In this document: positions 7,160 through 14,969 of the stretch, in pieces
How positions within the stretch are numbered: the stretch's first letter is position 1
Layout of the letters: every line of letters begins with the position of its first letter
Source: DASWKG01 sp036396755
Lineage (GTDB): Bacteria > Actinomycetota > UBA4738 > CALAEC01
Reading direction: 5' to 3'
Length of the DNA: 25,151 nucleotides
NCBI GenBank assembly: GCA_036396755.1
Contig: DASWKG010000145.1
Location: 1-25,151 of the forward strand
Notes under the pieces: generated by a model
What the model saw: the letters and a program-made list of their open reading frames with translations, nothing else
Told to the model about the DNA's origin: nothing
Databases searched by the model: none
Made by a program: the position numbers and the translations under genes

Positions 7160-8278
7160 TTACAGGACCGACTCGTACACGTCGAGCGTCATGCGGGCCG
7201 TCCGCCCCCAGGTGAACGCGGCGGCGCGCTCGCGGCCCGCGGCGGCGAGGCGTTCGCGCTCGACCCGGTCGGTCAGCAGGCGCTCGATCGCGTCTGCCAG
7301 GTGCAGCACCGAGCCCGGGTCGACCGCGAGCGCGGCGTCGCCCGTGACCTCCGGGAGCGAGGAGGTCGCCGAGGCGATCGTCGGAACCCCCCGCGCCATC
7401 GCCTCGAGCGGAGGCAGCCCGAAGCCCTCGTAGAGGGACGGATACACGAAGATGTCCGCCCCGCGGTACAGCGCGTCCAGCTCCGCGCCCCCCACGCCGC
7501 CGGTCAGGTGGATCTCGCCGGGGCCCTGCAGGGCGAGCTCGCGGTGGAGCCCCTGCGTGCCCCATCCGAGCGGCCCGGCGAGCACGAGCGCGTGCGGCAA
7601 TCCGGCGCGCGCGACGGAGCGGCGGTAGGCCCGGACCAGACGGACGCAGTTCTTCCTCGGCTCGAGCGTCCCGACGAACAGCACGTAGGGCTTGGGGACC
7701 TTCAGGCGCTTCAGCACGTCGTCGGGGTCGACCTCGGTCTCGGGCAGCGAGGCGGCGAGCGGAACGACGTGGATCCGCCCGGGGTCGGCGCGGTCGAAGC
7801 GGACGAGGTCTCGGGCCGTGCTCCGGGACGGGACGATGATCGCGTCGGCGCGCCGGGCCGCGCGCCGGGTCCCCAGCCGGTAGAGCATCCGCCACGACCG
7901 CGGGAAGAGGCGCGGGTACGAACGGAAGGCGAGGTCGTGCACCGTCACGACGAGGCGCTGGCCGGGCCCGGGCGGCGGGATCGCTGCCGGGAGCGGCGCG
8001 TGCAGCAGGTCGAGGCTCCCGAGACTCGCCGGCAGCGCCGGCCGGCCGGCCAGGTCCCACCCCGGATACAACCTCCGGATCGAGGCCGGCAGGACGACCC
8101 GCCGCAGGCCCTCAATCCACGGCGCCGGGCCCGGGTCGGGGAGGGTCGCGTGGAAGGGCACGATCTCGAGCGAGGGGTCGGCCGCTCGCAGCGCCGGGAT
8201 CAGCTCGCGGATGTAGGTCCCGATGCCTCCCGGGACCGGGAAGAGCGCCTGGTCGACGTGGAAGGCGACCGAGGTCAC
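7160..8278 (-). CDS. Family 4 (GT-B) glycosyltransferase
   Basis: 372 aa. The N-terminal half begins VTSVAFHVDQALFPVPGGIGTYIREL, with the glycine-rich acceptor-side loop typical of GT4. The C-terminal half carries the donor-binding sequence VGTLEPRKN and the E-x7-E motif in YEGFGLPPLEAMARGVP. It should be a retaining transferase of the mannosyl/rhamnosyl type, cytoplasmic or membrane-peripheral. The GTG at 8278 overlaps the cupin stop (GTGA, 4 nt), the same coupling style as GT2/aminotransferase. The donor and acceptor sugars cannot be told from sequence. Confidence 0.92.
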   Translation of the reverse strand: MTSVAFHVDQALFPVPGGIGTYIRELIPALRAADPSLEIVPFHATLPDPGPAPWIEGLRRVVLPASIRRLYPGWDLAGRPALPASLGSLDLLHAPLPAAIPPPGPGQRLVVTVHDLAFRSYPRLFPRSWRMLYRLGTRRAARRADAIIVPSRSTARDLVRFDRADPGRIHVVPLAASLPETEVDPDDVLKRLKVPKPYVLFVGTLEPRKNCVRLVRAYRRSVARAGLPHALVLAGPLGWGTQGLHRELALQGPGEIHLTGGVGGAELDALYRGADIFVYPSLYEGFGLPPLEAMARGVPTIASATSSLPEVTGDAALAVDPGSVLHLADAIERLLTDRVERERLAAAGRERAAAFTWGRTARMTLDVYESVL

Positions 8279-8577
8279 TCGAGCCGCGCCGCCTCGACGC
8301 AGCGGATGCCTTCGGGTCCCGTGGTGGCGGCGTGGTCGGTCCCGGGGTCGAGGTCGAGCCGGTCGCCGGGGTCCAGCCGGATGTCTCCATCGTCGGTGTG
8401 GAACGTGATGCTGCCCGCCACGCAGAACAGCACCTTGTGGAAGTCGTGCCGGTGGCGCTCGAAGGTCTCGCCGGGCGTGTTCTCCCACCATCGAGGCGAG
8501 AGCCCCTCGGCCCGGAACCACTCCTCGAGCCGATCCTCGTCGGGCTCGATCGCCATCGGGGTTCGCGTGGCCGCCAT
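8275..8577 (-). CDS. Small single-domain cupin protein
   Basis: 100 aa. A conserved beta-barrel with metal-ligand type residues: H42, H44 and possibly H47 in ERHRHDFHKVLFCVAGSITF, and H82 in LDPGTDHAA. Cupins of this size bind metal and either catalyse isomerisation or dioxygenation, or sense a ligand. The ATG at 8577 is chosen over a longer upstream frame because a TAGGCT box lies 8 nt before it; a second ATG seven codons on (MAIEPDED) is possible. First gene of the minus-strand run leading into GT4, with a 4-nt overlap. A sugar-nucleotide or small-acid enzyme is possible but not shown. Confidence 0.85.
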   Translation of the reverse strand: MAATRTPMAIEPDEDRLEEWFRAEGLSPRWWENTPGETFERHRHDFHKVLFCVAGSITFHTDDGDIRLDPGDRLDLDPGTDHAATTGPEGIRCVEAARLE

Positions 8578-8585
8578 CGCCCGAT

Positions 8586-8591
8586 AGCCTA
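8586..8591 (-). promoter_or_regulatory. Candidate -10 box of the cupin-GT4 transcript
   Basis: TAGGCT on the minus strand, 8 nt before the cupin ATG at 8577, consistent with a leaderless or near-leaderless message. Confidence 0.45.
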
Positions 8592-8649
8592 CCGGTCCGC
8601 ACGCGGCCGCCGAAAGGCGCCCCGGATGACCGAATCCGGCCACGTCTTA

Positions 8650-8667
8650 GTGCGGGCGCACAAAGGA
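8650..8667 (+). promoter_or_regulatory. Dyad element GTGCGGGCGCAC followed by AAAGGA, upstream of NHL protein 1
   Basis: Bases 8650-8661 are a perfect inverted repeat with 5-bp arms around GG, followed at once by AAAGGA. An 18-nt match (16 identities) to this element occurs in the same orientation upstream of the second NHL gene at 24044-24027. The two differences are at paired positions in the arms (G-C versus A-T). It lies 95 nt before the ATG. It could be an operator or the base of a structured 5' leader. Confidence 0.45.
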
Positions 8668-8756
8668 AAGGCTCCCCGATGGGGCGAATCGGGACCTCGA
8701 GCAGATCGACCGAAGATCGAAACCCGAGAGGAACAGACGCGAAAGGAGCCCGCCCC

Positions 8757-11210
8757 ATGCGTTTCCGAACGCTCGCCGTTCTCATCGTCCTGCTGCAGGC
8801 CCTCCCCACCGTGGCGGGGGCGAACGACACGCCCACGATCGACACGGTCGCCGGGGGCATCCCCGATGGGCAGCCGGCCACCGAGGTCTCGCTGAAGCCG
8901 GTCGGCCTCGACTACGACGCCGACGGCAACCTCTACATCGCCGACCCCGGTAACGGCATCGTTTGGAAGCGCACGCCCGACGGCGTGCTCCACCACGTCG
9001 CCGGCAGCGGCATCACCTGCATCCCCGATCCCGCGAAGTGCGCGGAGCAGGGGGGCGATCAGGCCGCCACGGCGTTCTTCCGCTCGATCGCCGGCCTCGC
9101 GATCGGCCCCGACGGCGGGATCTACGTCTCGGAGAACCGGGGCAACACGGTGAAGCGGATCGATCTCGAGACCGGCAACATCACCACCGTCGCCGGCACG
9201 GGCGAGCAGGGGTACGACCCAGCCGATGAGGGCGGGCCGGCGACCGATGCGGAGCTGTGGGGCCCCGGCAGCCTCGACTTCGACTCCCGGGGCAACCTCT
9301 ACATCGCCGACGTGTGGAACCGCCGCATCCGCGAGGTCACGCCCGCGGGCACGATCACGACGATCGCCGGCTGTGGCAGCCAGGAGTTCCCGGGATGCTT
9401 CACCTGGGCGCAGGACGGTTCCCCGGTCGAGACCACGCCGATCGGCGTCAACTCGGGGATCAACGGGAACGGCTGGGGGATCGCCGTGAGCCCCTCCGAC
9501 GAGCTCTACATCGCCGACGTCGCCCAGATCCTCAAGCTCGATCAGGCGCAGAACAGCTACCGGGTGATCCTCGGCAAGGCGTTCGAGTACGCGGACTTCC
9601 CCGGCCAGGGCGAGGGCGGTCCGGCCTCCGACGCGCGCGTGCAGGTCGTCGTCGAGATGGCGTTCGCCGCGAACGGCGACCTGTACTTCATGGAGGGCGG
9701 GGGGAGCTTCAGTGACCCCTGGAGCCGCGTCCAGAAGATCGACGCGCCGGCCACGCCGGCGAGCATCGTTCGTCACGTCGGCGGCCTCGGCACCGGGGCG
9801 GGATTCTCCGGCGACGGGGCCTCCGCGAAGCAAGCGCGCTTCTCATTCTCGCAGCCCACCGGGACCTGGACCGGCCAGGGCATCGCCGTCTCGCCCTCGG
9901 GCGTGGTCGCGGTGAGCGACGTCCGGAACGAGCGGGTCCGCGCGATCGACGCGCAGGGCAAGGTCGCCACGATCGCCGGCAACGGCTACTCGGGCCCGGC
10001 CGGCGTGGCCCGGACCTTCAACCTCATGTACAGCGCCACGATGACCGAGGGGCTCACCCCGCGAGGAGGGTTCTCGGGCGACGGCAAGGACGCCACCATC
10101 GCGCAGCTGAACTTCCCCGTCGACGTCGAGGTCGACCGCTTCGGGAACCGGTACGTCCTGGAGTACGGGAACCGGCGCGTCCGCAAGATCGCGCCCAACG
10201 GCACGATCACCACGGTGGCCGGCGGAGGGTGCGCGGGCGAGGACTGCGACCCCTACCTGCTCGCCGGCGGCGCCGGTGACGGCGGCCTCGCGACGAAGGC
10301 CGACTTCTACCAGCCCATGTCCATCGCCCTCGACCGGACCGGCACCCAGCTCTACATCGCCGACGCCGGGCAGGGGCGCATCCGGCAGGTGAACATGGGC
10401 AGCTCGACGTTCGTCGCGTTCCCGCTGTCCGACCGGCCCGTGGAGATCAAGCCCGACCAGATCCAGACGATCCTCGGCACCGGGAGCGTCTCCGCGGACG
10501 CGCCGGCGAGCCAGTTCAACCTGTCGACCCCGACCGGCGTGACGACGGACGGGGGCGGGGCGATCTACGTGAGCGACGAGTCGGCCAACATCGTCGTCAG
10601 GGCCGAGCCCTCGACCGGGCTCGTCACCGTCGTGGCGGGGGTGCCGCTCAGCTCCGACTGCAACGGGACGTCGAGCGACGGGCCCGGCAGGGCGACCCTC
10701 TTGTGCGGTCCCGGCGACCTCGCCGTGGCCGGTGGGTCCCTCTACATCACCGAGACCGGCTACGAGGCGCTCGTCAACCCCGAGGATCCGCTGGGGTTCC
10801 CGGTGGCCTCCCGTATCCGCAAGGTGGACCTGACGCAGCCCACGAACCCGACCACAACGGTCGCGGGCACCGGGGCCCTCGGGTGGGACGGCGACGGCGG
10901 GGCGGCCACCGCGGCGATGCTCGCGGTCCCGCACGGGGTCGCGATCGGGCCGGACGGCTCGATCTACATCGGCGACTCGGGCAACCACCGCGTGCGGCGG
11001 ATCGCGCCGAACGGAACGATCACCACCGTCGCCGGGTCGGGCAGCTACAGCGACCAGTACAGCCACGAGGGATGCGCGTTCTCGGGTGACGGCGGCGCCG
11101 CGGCCGACGCCTCGTTCTGCAACCCGATGGGGCTCGACTTCGGGCCCGACGGCACGCTCTACGTGGCCGACGCCGCGAACAACCGGATCCGGGCGATCAG
11201 CGGGCTGTAG
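8757..11210 (+). CDS. Secreted NHL-repeat beta-propeller protein 1
   Basis: 817 aa. Residues 1-22 are a signal peptide ending near VAGA-ND. The rest consists of about twelve NHL-type blades of the form GLAxGPDGxLYIADxxNxRIRxVxPxGTITTVAG, joined by linkers with GFSGDG-x-A or GxxGDGG-x-A motifs; twelve blades would make two six-bladed propellers. The last blade (LYVADAANNRIRAI) closes the protein, with no anchor or sorting signal. No catalytic motif is seen; NHL propellers usually bind proteins, glycans or other ligands outside the cell, and some are lyases. The ATG at 8757 has GAAAGGAG at a good distance; the same frame is open further upstream, but without a signal-peptide-like start. The 5' region from 8662 to 8756 contains several short inverted repeats and may be a structured leader. 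Confidence 0.9.
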   Translation: MRFRTLAVLIVLLQALPTVAGANDTPTIDTVAGGIPDGQPATEVSLKPVGLDYDADGNLYIADPGNGIVWKRTPDGVLHHVAGSGITCIPDPAKCAEQGGDQAATAFFRSIAGLAIGPDGGIYVSENRGNTVKRIDLETGNITTVAGTGEQGYDPADEGGPATDAELWGPGSLDFDSRGNLYIADVWNRRIREVTPAGTITTIAGCGSQEFPGCFTWAQDGSPVETTPIGVNSGINGNGWGIAVSPSDELYIADVAQILKLDQAQNSYRVILGKAFEYADFPGQGEGGPASDARVQVVVEMAFAANGDLYFMEGGGSFSDPWSRVQKIDAPATPASIVRHVGGLGTGAGFSGDGASAKQARFSFSQPTGTWTGQGIAVSPSGVVAVSDVRNERVRAIDAQGKVATIAGNGYSGPAGVARTFNLMYSATMTEGLTPRGGFSGDGKDATIAQLNFPVDVEVDRFGNRYVLEYGNRRVRKIAPNGTITTVAGGGCAGEDCDPYLLAGGAGDGGLATKADFYQPMSIALDRTGTQLYIADAGQGRIRQVNMGSSTFVAFPLSDRPVEIKPDQIQTILGTGSVSADAPASQFNLSTPTGVTTDGGGAIYVSDESANIVVRAEPSTGLVTVVAGVPLSSDCNGTSSDGPGRATLLCGPGDLAVAGGSLYITETGYEALVNPEDPLGFPVASRIRKVDLTQPTNPTTTVAGTGALGWDGDGGAATAAMLAVPHGVAIGPDGSIYIGDSGNHRVRRIAPNGTITTVAGSGSYSDQYSHEGCAFSGDGGAAADASFCNPMGLDFGPDGTLYVADAANNRIRAISGL

Positions 11211-11217
11211 GCGACCC

Positions 11218-11241
11218 GGCCGCGCGGCCGCGCGGCCGCGC
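11218..11241. terminator. Three tandem GGCCGCGC copies between convergent genes, probable bidirectional terminator hairpin
   Basis: GGCCGCGC is repeated three times without a mismatch. The array is largely self-complementary and can form a strong GC hairpin on either strand. It begins 8 nt after the NHL stop and lies 13 nt past the stop of the converging small gene. There is no T-run, as is common for high-GC actinobacterial terminators. Confidence 0.5.
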
Positions 11242-11254
11242 CTCGCGCCGACCG

Positions 11255-11506
11255 CTAGCGCGAATCGCCCCGGCCCACCTGCGGCTGCGTGCCGCCGGGG
11301 GCGAAGGGCAGTCGGGCGCGGAAGGCCCAGGGGTCCCGGGCCTGGTGGCGCGCATGGAGGCTCCCGATGCGCAGAGCCTCGGCTCGCCCCGCGAGCGTCC
11401 ACGCGGTGAGGCGCGGCCGCTCGAGCTCCACGAGGCGCTCCAGGGCGGCCAGGGCGACGCGCTGCTCCCGCGGGGAGAGGCCGCCCGGAAGCTCGTAACG
11501 GGCCAT
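11255..11506 (-). CDS. Small acyl-CoA carboxylase epsilon-like subunit
   Basis: 83 aa, beginning 7 nt after the stop of the carboxylase beta subunit, with GAGG overlapping that stop as ribosome binding site. The sequence has an acidic/Leu-rich helix (LSPREQRVALAALERLVELE) followed by a W-x-LAGRAEALR motif and a Trp-containing tail (DPWAFRARLPF). The position and the Trp-rich end resemble AccE/PccE epsilon subunits, which bridge the alpha and beta subunits of actinobacterial acyl-CoA carboxylases and are poorly conserved. The gene call is firm; the functional name is inference from position and composition. Confidence 0.65.
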   Translation of the reverse strand: MARYELPGGLSPREQRVALAALERLVELERPRLTAWTLAGRAEALRIGSLHARHQARDPWAFRARLPFAPGGTQPQVGRGDSR

Positions 11507-11513
11507 CAGGTCC

Positions 11514-13085
11514 TCACAGCGGGATGTTCCCGTGCTTGCGGGCCGGCACGGCTTCGCGCTTGGTTCGGAGCACGCGCAGCGCCTGGATCAGCCGCCGCCG
11601 CGTGTCGGCCGGCTCGATGATGTCGTCGACGTAGCCGCGCTCCGCCGCGCGGTAGGGGTTGGAGAACAGCTCCTCGTACTCCGCGATCAGCTCCCGGCGC
11701 TTCGCCTCGGGGTCCTCCGCCTCCTGGATCTTCTTCCGGTGGATCACGTTGACGGCGCCCTCCGAGCCCATGACCGCGATCTCGGCGGTCGGCCACGCGA
11801 GCGAGACGTCGGCCCGTACGTGCTTCGAGTTCATGACCACGTACGCGCCCCCGTACGCCTTGCGCGTGATCACGGTCATCCGCGGCACGGTCGCCTCGGT
11901 GAACGCGTAGAGCAGCTTCGCGCCGCGCCGGATGATGCCGCCGTACTCCTGCGCGGTCCCCGGCAGGAACCCGGGGACGTCGACGAACGTGAGGATCGGG
12001 ATGTTGAACGCGTCGCAGAACCGGATGAACCGCGCCGCCTTCTCCGACGACTCGATGTCGAGCGTGCCGGCGAGCACCTTCGGCTGGTTCGCGATGATCC
12101 CGACCGACATGCCGTCGAGCCGGGCGAGCCCGATGACCACGTTCATCGCCCACAGCGGGAACACCTCGTAGAAGTGCCCCTCGTCGACGACGGCCCGGAT
12201 CACCTGCTTCATGTCGTAGGGCTCCTTGGGCGAGGCGGGGACGATCGTGTTCAGCTCCTCGGACCGGCGCTCCGGGTCGTCGGTCGGCGCGTACGCGGGG
12301 GGGTCCTCGAGGTTGTTCGACGGGAGGAACGAGAGCAGGTAGCGGACCTGCTGCAGGCAGTCCTCCTCGTTCTCGGCGATGAACGAGGCGATGCCCGAGC
12401 GGCTCGCGTGGGTCTGGGCGCCGCCGAGCTCCTCGAACGTCACGTCCTCGCCGGTCACGGTCTTGATGACCTCGGGTCCGGTGATGAACATGTGCGAGGT
12501 CTCCTTCACCATGTAGATGAAGTCGGTCACGGCGGGGGAGTAGACGGCTCCGCCGGCGCAGGGCCCCATGATGAGGCTGACCTGCGGGATCACGCCCGAG
12601 GCGCGCACGTTCCGGTCGAAGATCGTGCCGTACCCGGCCAGCGACGAGGCGCCCTCCTGGATGCGCGCGCCGCCGGAGTCGTTCAGGCCGATCACCGGCG
12701 CCCCCACCGCGACCGCCATGTCCATCACCTTGCAGATCTTCTCGGCCATCACCTCACCGAGGGACCCGCCGAAGACGGTGAAGTCCTGGGAGAAGACGAA
12801 CACCTTCCGCCCGTCGATCGTGCCCCAGCCCGTGACCACGCCGTCGGTGTAGGGCCGGTTCTTGTCCATCCCGAACGAGGTCGCCCGGTGGAGGGCGAGC
12901 TTGTCGGTCTCGACGAACGAGCCCGGGTCGAGCAGCAGGTCGAGACGCTCGCGCGCGGTCAGCTTGCCGCGGGCGTGCTGCTTCTCGATCGCGTCCGCGC
13001 CCCCGCCCAGCTCGGCGGTCCGGTGCAGCTGCTCCAGCTCCGAGAGCCTTCGGTCGACGTCCGGTTCGTGCTCGGTCTTCGCCAT
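11514..13085 (-). CDS. pccB: Acyl-CoA (propionyl-CoA type) carboxylase beta subunit, carboxyltransferase
   Basis: 523 aa, the family's usual length. It transfers CO2 from carboxybiotin to acyl-CoA, most likely propionyl-CoA to methylmalonyl-CoA. The two crotonase-like halves are clear. The first contains GARIQEG and MGPCAGGAVYSPAVTDFI, with the paired glycines of the biotin/CoA oxyanion hole. The second contains VDVPGFLPGTAQEYGGIIRRGAKLLYAF and RKAYGGAYVVM. It ends in RKHGNIPL, typical of the family. The ATG at 13085 has a GGAAGGGTGAGGG purine tract just before it. No biotin carboxylase/BCCP alpha subunit is in the window, so it must be encoded elsewhere. Acetyl-CoA as an alternative substrate cannot be excluded. 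Confidence 0.95.
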   Translation of the reverse strand: MAKTEHEPDVDRRLSELEQLHRTAELGGGADAIEKQHARGKLTARERLDLLLDPGSFVETDKLALHRATSFGMDKNRPYTDGVVTGWGTIDGRKVFVFSQDFTVFGGSLGEVMAEKICKVMDMAVAVGAPVIGLNDSGGARIQEGASSLAGYGTIFDRNVRASGVIPQVSLIMGPCAGGAVYSPAVTDFIYMVKETSHMFITGPEVIKTVTGEDVTFEELGGAQTHASRSGIASFIAENEEDCLQQVRYLLSFLPSNNLEDPPAYAPTDDPERRSEELNTIVPASPKEPYDMKQVIRAVVDEGHFYEVFPLWAMNVVIGLARLDGMSVGIIANQPKVLAGTLDIESSEKAARFIRFCDAFNIPILTFVDVPGFLPGTAQEYGGIIRRGAKLLYAFTEATVPRMTVITRKAYGGAYVVMNSKHVRADVSLAWPTAEIAVMGSEGAVNVIHRKKIQEAEDPEAKRRELIAEYEELFSNPYRAAERGYVDDIIEPADTRRRLIQALRVLRTKREAVPARKHGNIPL

Positions 13086-13123
13086 CCCTCACCCTTCCCG
13101 TTCGGTTGCACCCGGCGCCCGCC

Positions 13124-13129
13124 AGTCTA
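13124..13129 (-). promoter_or_regulatory. Candidate -10 box of the carboxylase operon
   Basis: TAGACT on the minus strand, leaving a leader of about 30 nt that includes the ribosome binding site before the ATG at 13085. No clear -35. Confidence 0.4.
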
Positions 13130-13166
13130 GTGAACCGGGTACGGGTCGACGGTGGCCGCGCCCGCC

Positions 13167-13595
13167 CTATCCGGCCGGCCAGAGCGCCAGGCCCGTGGAC
13201 GCGTCGGGGACGCGTTCGGGCGCCGGGCCGCCGAGGTGGGTGACGGTCGCCTCGGCGACGAACGTGATCGTGCCGGGCATCAGGTGCCCGCCGATCGATG
13301 CGCCGTCCTCGCCCGAGCACACGAGGTGCAGGTGGACGAACGGGGCGCCGTCCTTCATCGAGACGCTTCCGAGCCCCGAGGCGATCTCGAAGTGGCCCTC
13401 CGGCTCGAGCAACCCGTACTGCTTGGTGTCCTGGTCGTAGTAGCCCAGCACGACCTTCTTCACCGCCCCGATCACCTGCAGCGAGCCGGCGCTCACGCCG
13501 AGCTCCGTCACCGCCTGCGTGACCGACTCCAGCAGGTCGGCGTCCTCGGGGACCCGCCACATCGCGGATCTGCCGTCGTCGCTCTGGAACACCAT
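13167..13595 (-). CDS. PPC/DUF296 domain protein (AHL-type)
   Basis: 142 aa, one PPC domain. It shows the family metal-site pattern, G-x-x-x-VHLHLVCSGEDGASIGGHL (two His in HLH and one in GGHL) and a terminal beta strand (TFVAEATVTHL). Stand-alone bacterial PPC proteins form trimers; in plants the domain is found in AT-hook DNA-binding proteins, but here no DNA-binding arm exists. The bacterial role is unknown. The ATG at 13595 follows GAGGAGGCGAG. It is divergent from crotonyl-CoA carboxylase/reductase (132-nt gap) and upstream of the carboxylase operon on the same strand (81-nt gap, separate promoter). Confidence 0.8.
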   Translation of the reverse strand: MVFQSDDGRSAMWRVPEDADLLESVTQAVTELGVSAGSLQVIGAVKKVVLGYYDQDTKQYGLLEPEGHFEIASGLGSVSMKDGAPFVHLHLVCSGEDGASIGGHLMPGTITFVAEATVTHLGGPAPERVPDASTGLALWPAG

Positions 13596-13622
13596 CTCGC
13601 CTCCTCGTCCGGCAACCGCCGG

Positions 13623-13628
13623 ATGGTA
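13623..13628 (-). promoter_or_regulatory. Candidate -10 box of the PPC protein gene
   Basis: TACCAT on the minus strand, 27 nt before the ATG at 13595, leaving room for a short leader with the GAGGAGG ribosome binding site. Confidence 0.35.
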
Positions 13629-13663
13629 TCCGGCCCGCGTCGCGCTCGCTCGGCCGTTTCCGC

Positions 13664-13680
13664 TAACCTACCCTCGGGTA
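13664..13680 (+). promoter_or_regulatory. Promoter -10 region with overlapping dyad upstream of crotonyl-CoA carboxylase/reductase
   Basis: TAACCT (13664-13669) and TACCCT (13669-13674) both fit TANNNT. The second is half of a 12-bp inverted repeat TACCC-TC-GGGTA (13669-13680). A dyad lying on the -10 box is a plausible operator. A TetR-type activator binding a palindrome upstream of ccr is known from Methylobacterium; whether a similar protein acts here is unknown. Confidence 0.4.
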
Positions 13681-13727
13681 ACAAACCGAAGCCAGGCGAC
13701 CCAGACCCGACGACGGAGGTGCCACCC

Positions 13728-14966
13728 GTGCCCAAGGATGTCTACGAGATCGGCGAGATCCCGCCGCTCGGCGAAGTGCCCGCGCGCATGGTCGCCCAGG
13801 TGATCAGGCCCGAGCGGTTCGGCGAGCCCGAGAAGGCGTTCGCCGTCGAGGAGGTCGCCGTTCCCGAGCCCGGCCCGCGCGACGCCCTCGTGCTCGTGAT
13901 GGCGGCGGGCGTCAACTACAACAACGTGTGGGCCGCCCGTGGCACGCCGGTCGACGTCTGCGCGCTCCACGCGCGGTTCGGCGAGCCCGACGACTTCCAC
14001 ATCGGCGGCTCCGACGCGTCGGGCATCGTCTACGCGGTCGGCGACGAGGTCACGAACCTCCGGGTGGGCGACCACGTCGTCGTCCACTGCGGGCAGTGGG
14101 ACCCCGAGGCCGACGGCACCGAGGACCCCATGTACCAGCCGTCGTTCCGGATCTGGGGCTACGAGTCGAACTGGGGCTCGTTCGCGCAGTTCACCAAGGT
14201 GCAGGCGCACCAGTGCCTCCCGAAGGCGCCCCAGCTCACGTGGGAGGCCGCCGCCGCCCCCACGCTCGTCGGCGCCACCGCCTACCGGATGCTGCTCGGC
14301 TGGCCCCCGCACACCGTGCGCGAGGGCGATGTCGTGCTGGTCTGGGGCGGCGCGGGAGGCCTCGGCTCGATGGCGATCCAGATCGTGCGCGAGGTCGGGG
14401 GGAAGGCCGTGGCCGTGGTGTCCTCCGAGGACAAGGCGGAGTTCTGCCGGAAGCTCGGCGCGGTGGGCGCGATCGACCGGCGCGAGTTCGGCCACTGGGG
14501 CCTCCCCCCGCACTGGAGCGACGAGGATGCCTACGGGGAATGGGCGACCGGCGCGAAGTCGTTCGGCAAGGCGATCTGGGACGCGGTCGGGGAGAAGAAG
14601 AGCCCACGCATCGTCTTCGAGCACCCGGGCGAGTCGACGATCCCCACCTCGATCTTCGTGTGCGACACCGGGGGGATGGTCGTGATCTGCGCGGGCACGA
14701 CCGGGTACAACGCCGTGGTTGACCTGCGCTACCTGTGGATGCGGCAGAAGAGGTTCCAGGGGTCACACTTCGCCAACGACGCGCAGTCGGCTGCGTTCAA
14801 CCAGCTCGTGATCGACGGCCGTATCGACCCCTGCCTCGCGCGCACGTTCTCGTTCGCCGACATCCCGACGGCGCACCAGCTGATGGCGGACAACCGGCAT
14901 CCCGAGGGGAACATGGCGGCGCTCGTCTCGGCGCCGGCCGAGGGGCTCACCGGCCTCCCGGAGTAG
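13728..14966 (+). CDS. ccr: Crotonyl-CoA carboxylase/reductase
   Basis: 412 aa. It catalyses NADPH-dependent reductive carboxylation of crotonyl-CoA to ethylmalonyl-CoA. The sequence closely resembles the alphaproteobacterial (Rhodobacter-type) enzyme as I know it: GVNYNNVWA (61-69), WGYESNWGSFAQF (143-155) with E146, NADPH motif VWGGAGGLGS (205-214), IVFEHPGES, GGMVVICAGTTGYN, and GSHFAN with H347. These cover the Asn, aromatic-Glu and His positions that bind CO2 in this family, so carboxylation and not plain reduction is expected. The GTG at 13728 has GGAGGTG about 8 nt upstream; the longer open frame before it lacks family homology. It is the hallmark enzyme of the ethylmalonyl-CoA pathway but also supplies ethylmalonyl-CoA for polyketides. 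It converges on the epimerase gene with a 3-nt gap. Confidence 0.95.
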   Translation: MPKDVYEIGEIPPLGEVPARMVAQVIRPERFGEPEKAFAVEEVAVPEPGPRDALVLVMAAGVNYNNVWAARGTPVDVCALHARFGEPDDFHIGGSDASGIVYAVGDEVTNLRVGDHVVVHCGQWDPEADGTEDPMYQPSFRIWGYESNWGSFAQFTKVQAHQCLPKAPQLTWEAAAAPTLVGATAYRMLLGWPPHTVREGDVVLVWGGAGGLGSMAIQIVREVGGKAVAVVSSEDKAEFCRKLGAVGAIDRREFGHWGLPPHWSDEDAYGEWATGAKSFGKAIWDAVGEKKSPRIVFEHPGESTIPTSIFVCDTGGMVVICAGTTGYNAVVDLRYLWMRQKRFQGSHFANDAQSAAFNQLVIDGRIDPCLARTFSFADIPTAHQLMADNRHPEGNMAALVSAPAEGLTGLPE

Positions 14967-14969
14967 CCC

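Noticed and set aside
5025..8060. A single 1011-residue minus-strand frame across the aminotransferase and glycosyltransferase genes
   Set aside because: Only its last 368 residues have family homology. The rest is out of frame with two clear glycosyltransferases and is Arg/Ala/Pro-rich; the GTG at 6131 with a 4-nt overlap is the real start.
8650..8756. Known riboswitch (cyclic di-GMP or cyclic di-AMP type) in the NHL 1 leader
   Set aside because: Short inverted repeats and a GCACAAAGGA string resemble parts of such elements, but the conserved core sequences and stem order of the cyclic di-GMP-I and ydaO motifs are not present.
11218..11241. Start of a CRISPR or larger satellite array
   Set aside because: Only three 8-bp units without spacers, located between two converging genes; a terminator hairpin explains it better.
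11532..13130. A 532-residue plus-strand frame opposite the carboxylase beta subunit
   Set aside because: Antisense shadow of a strongly conserved gene, with His/Arg/Asp-rich sequence and no motifs.
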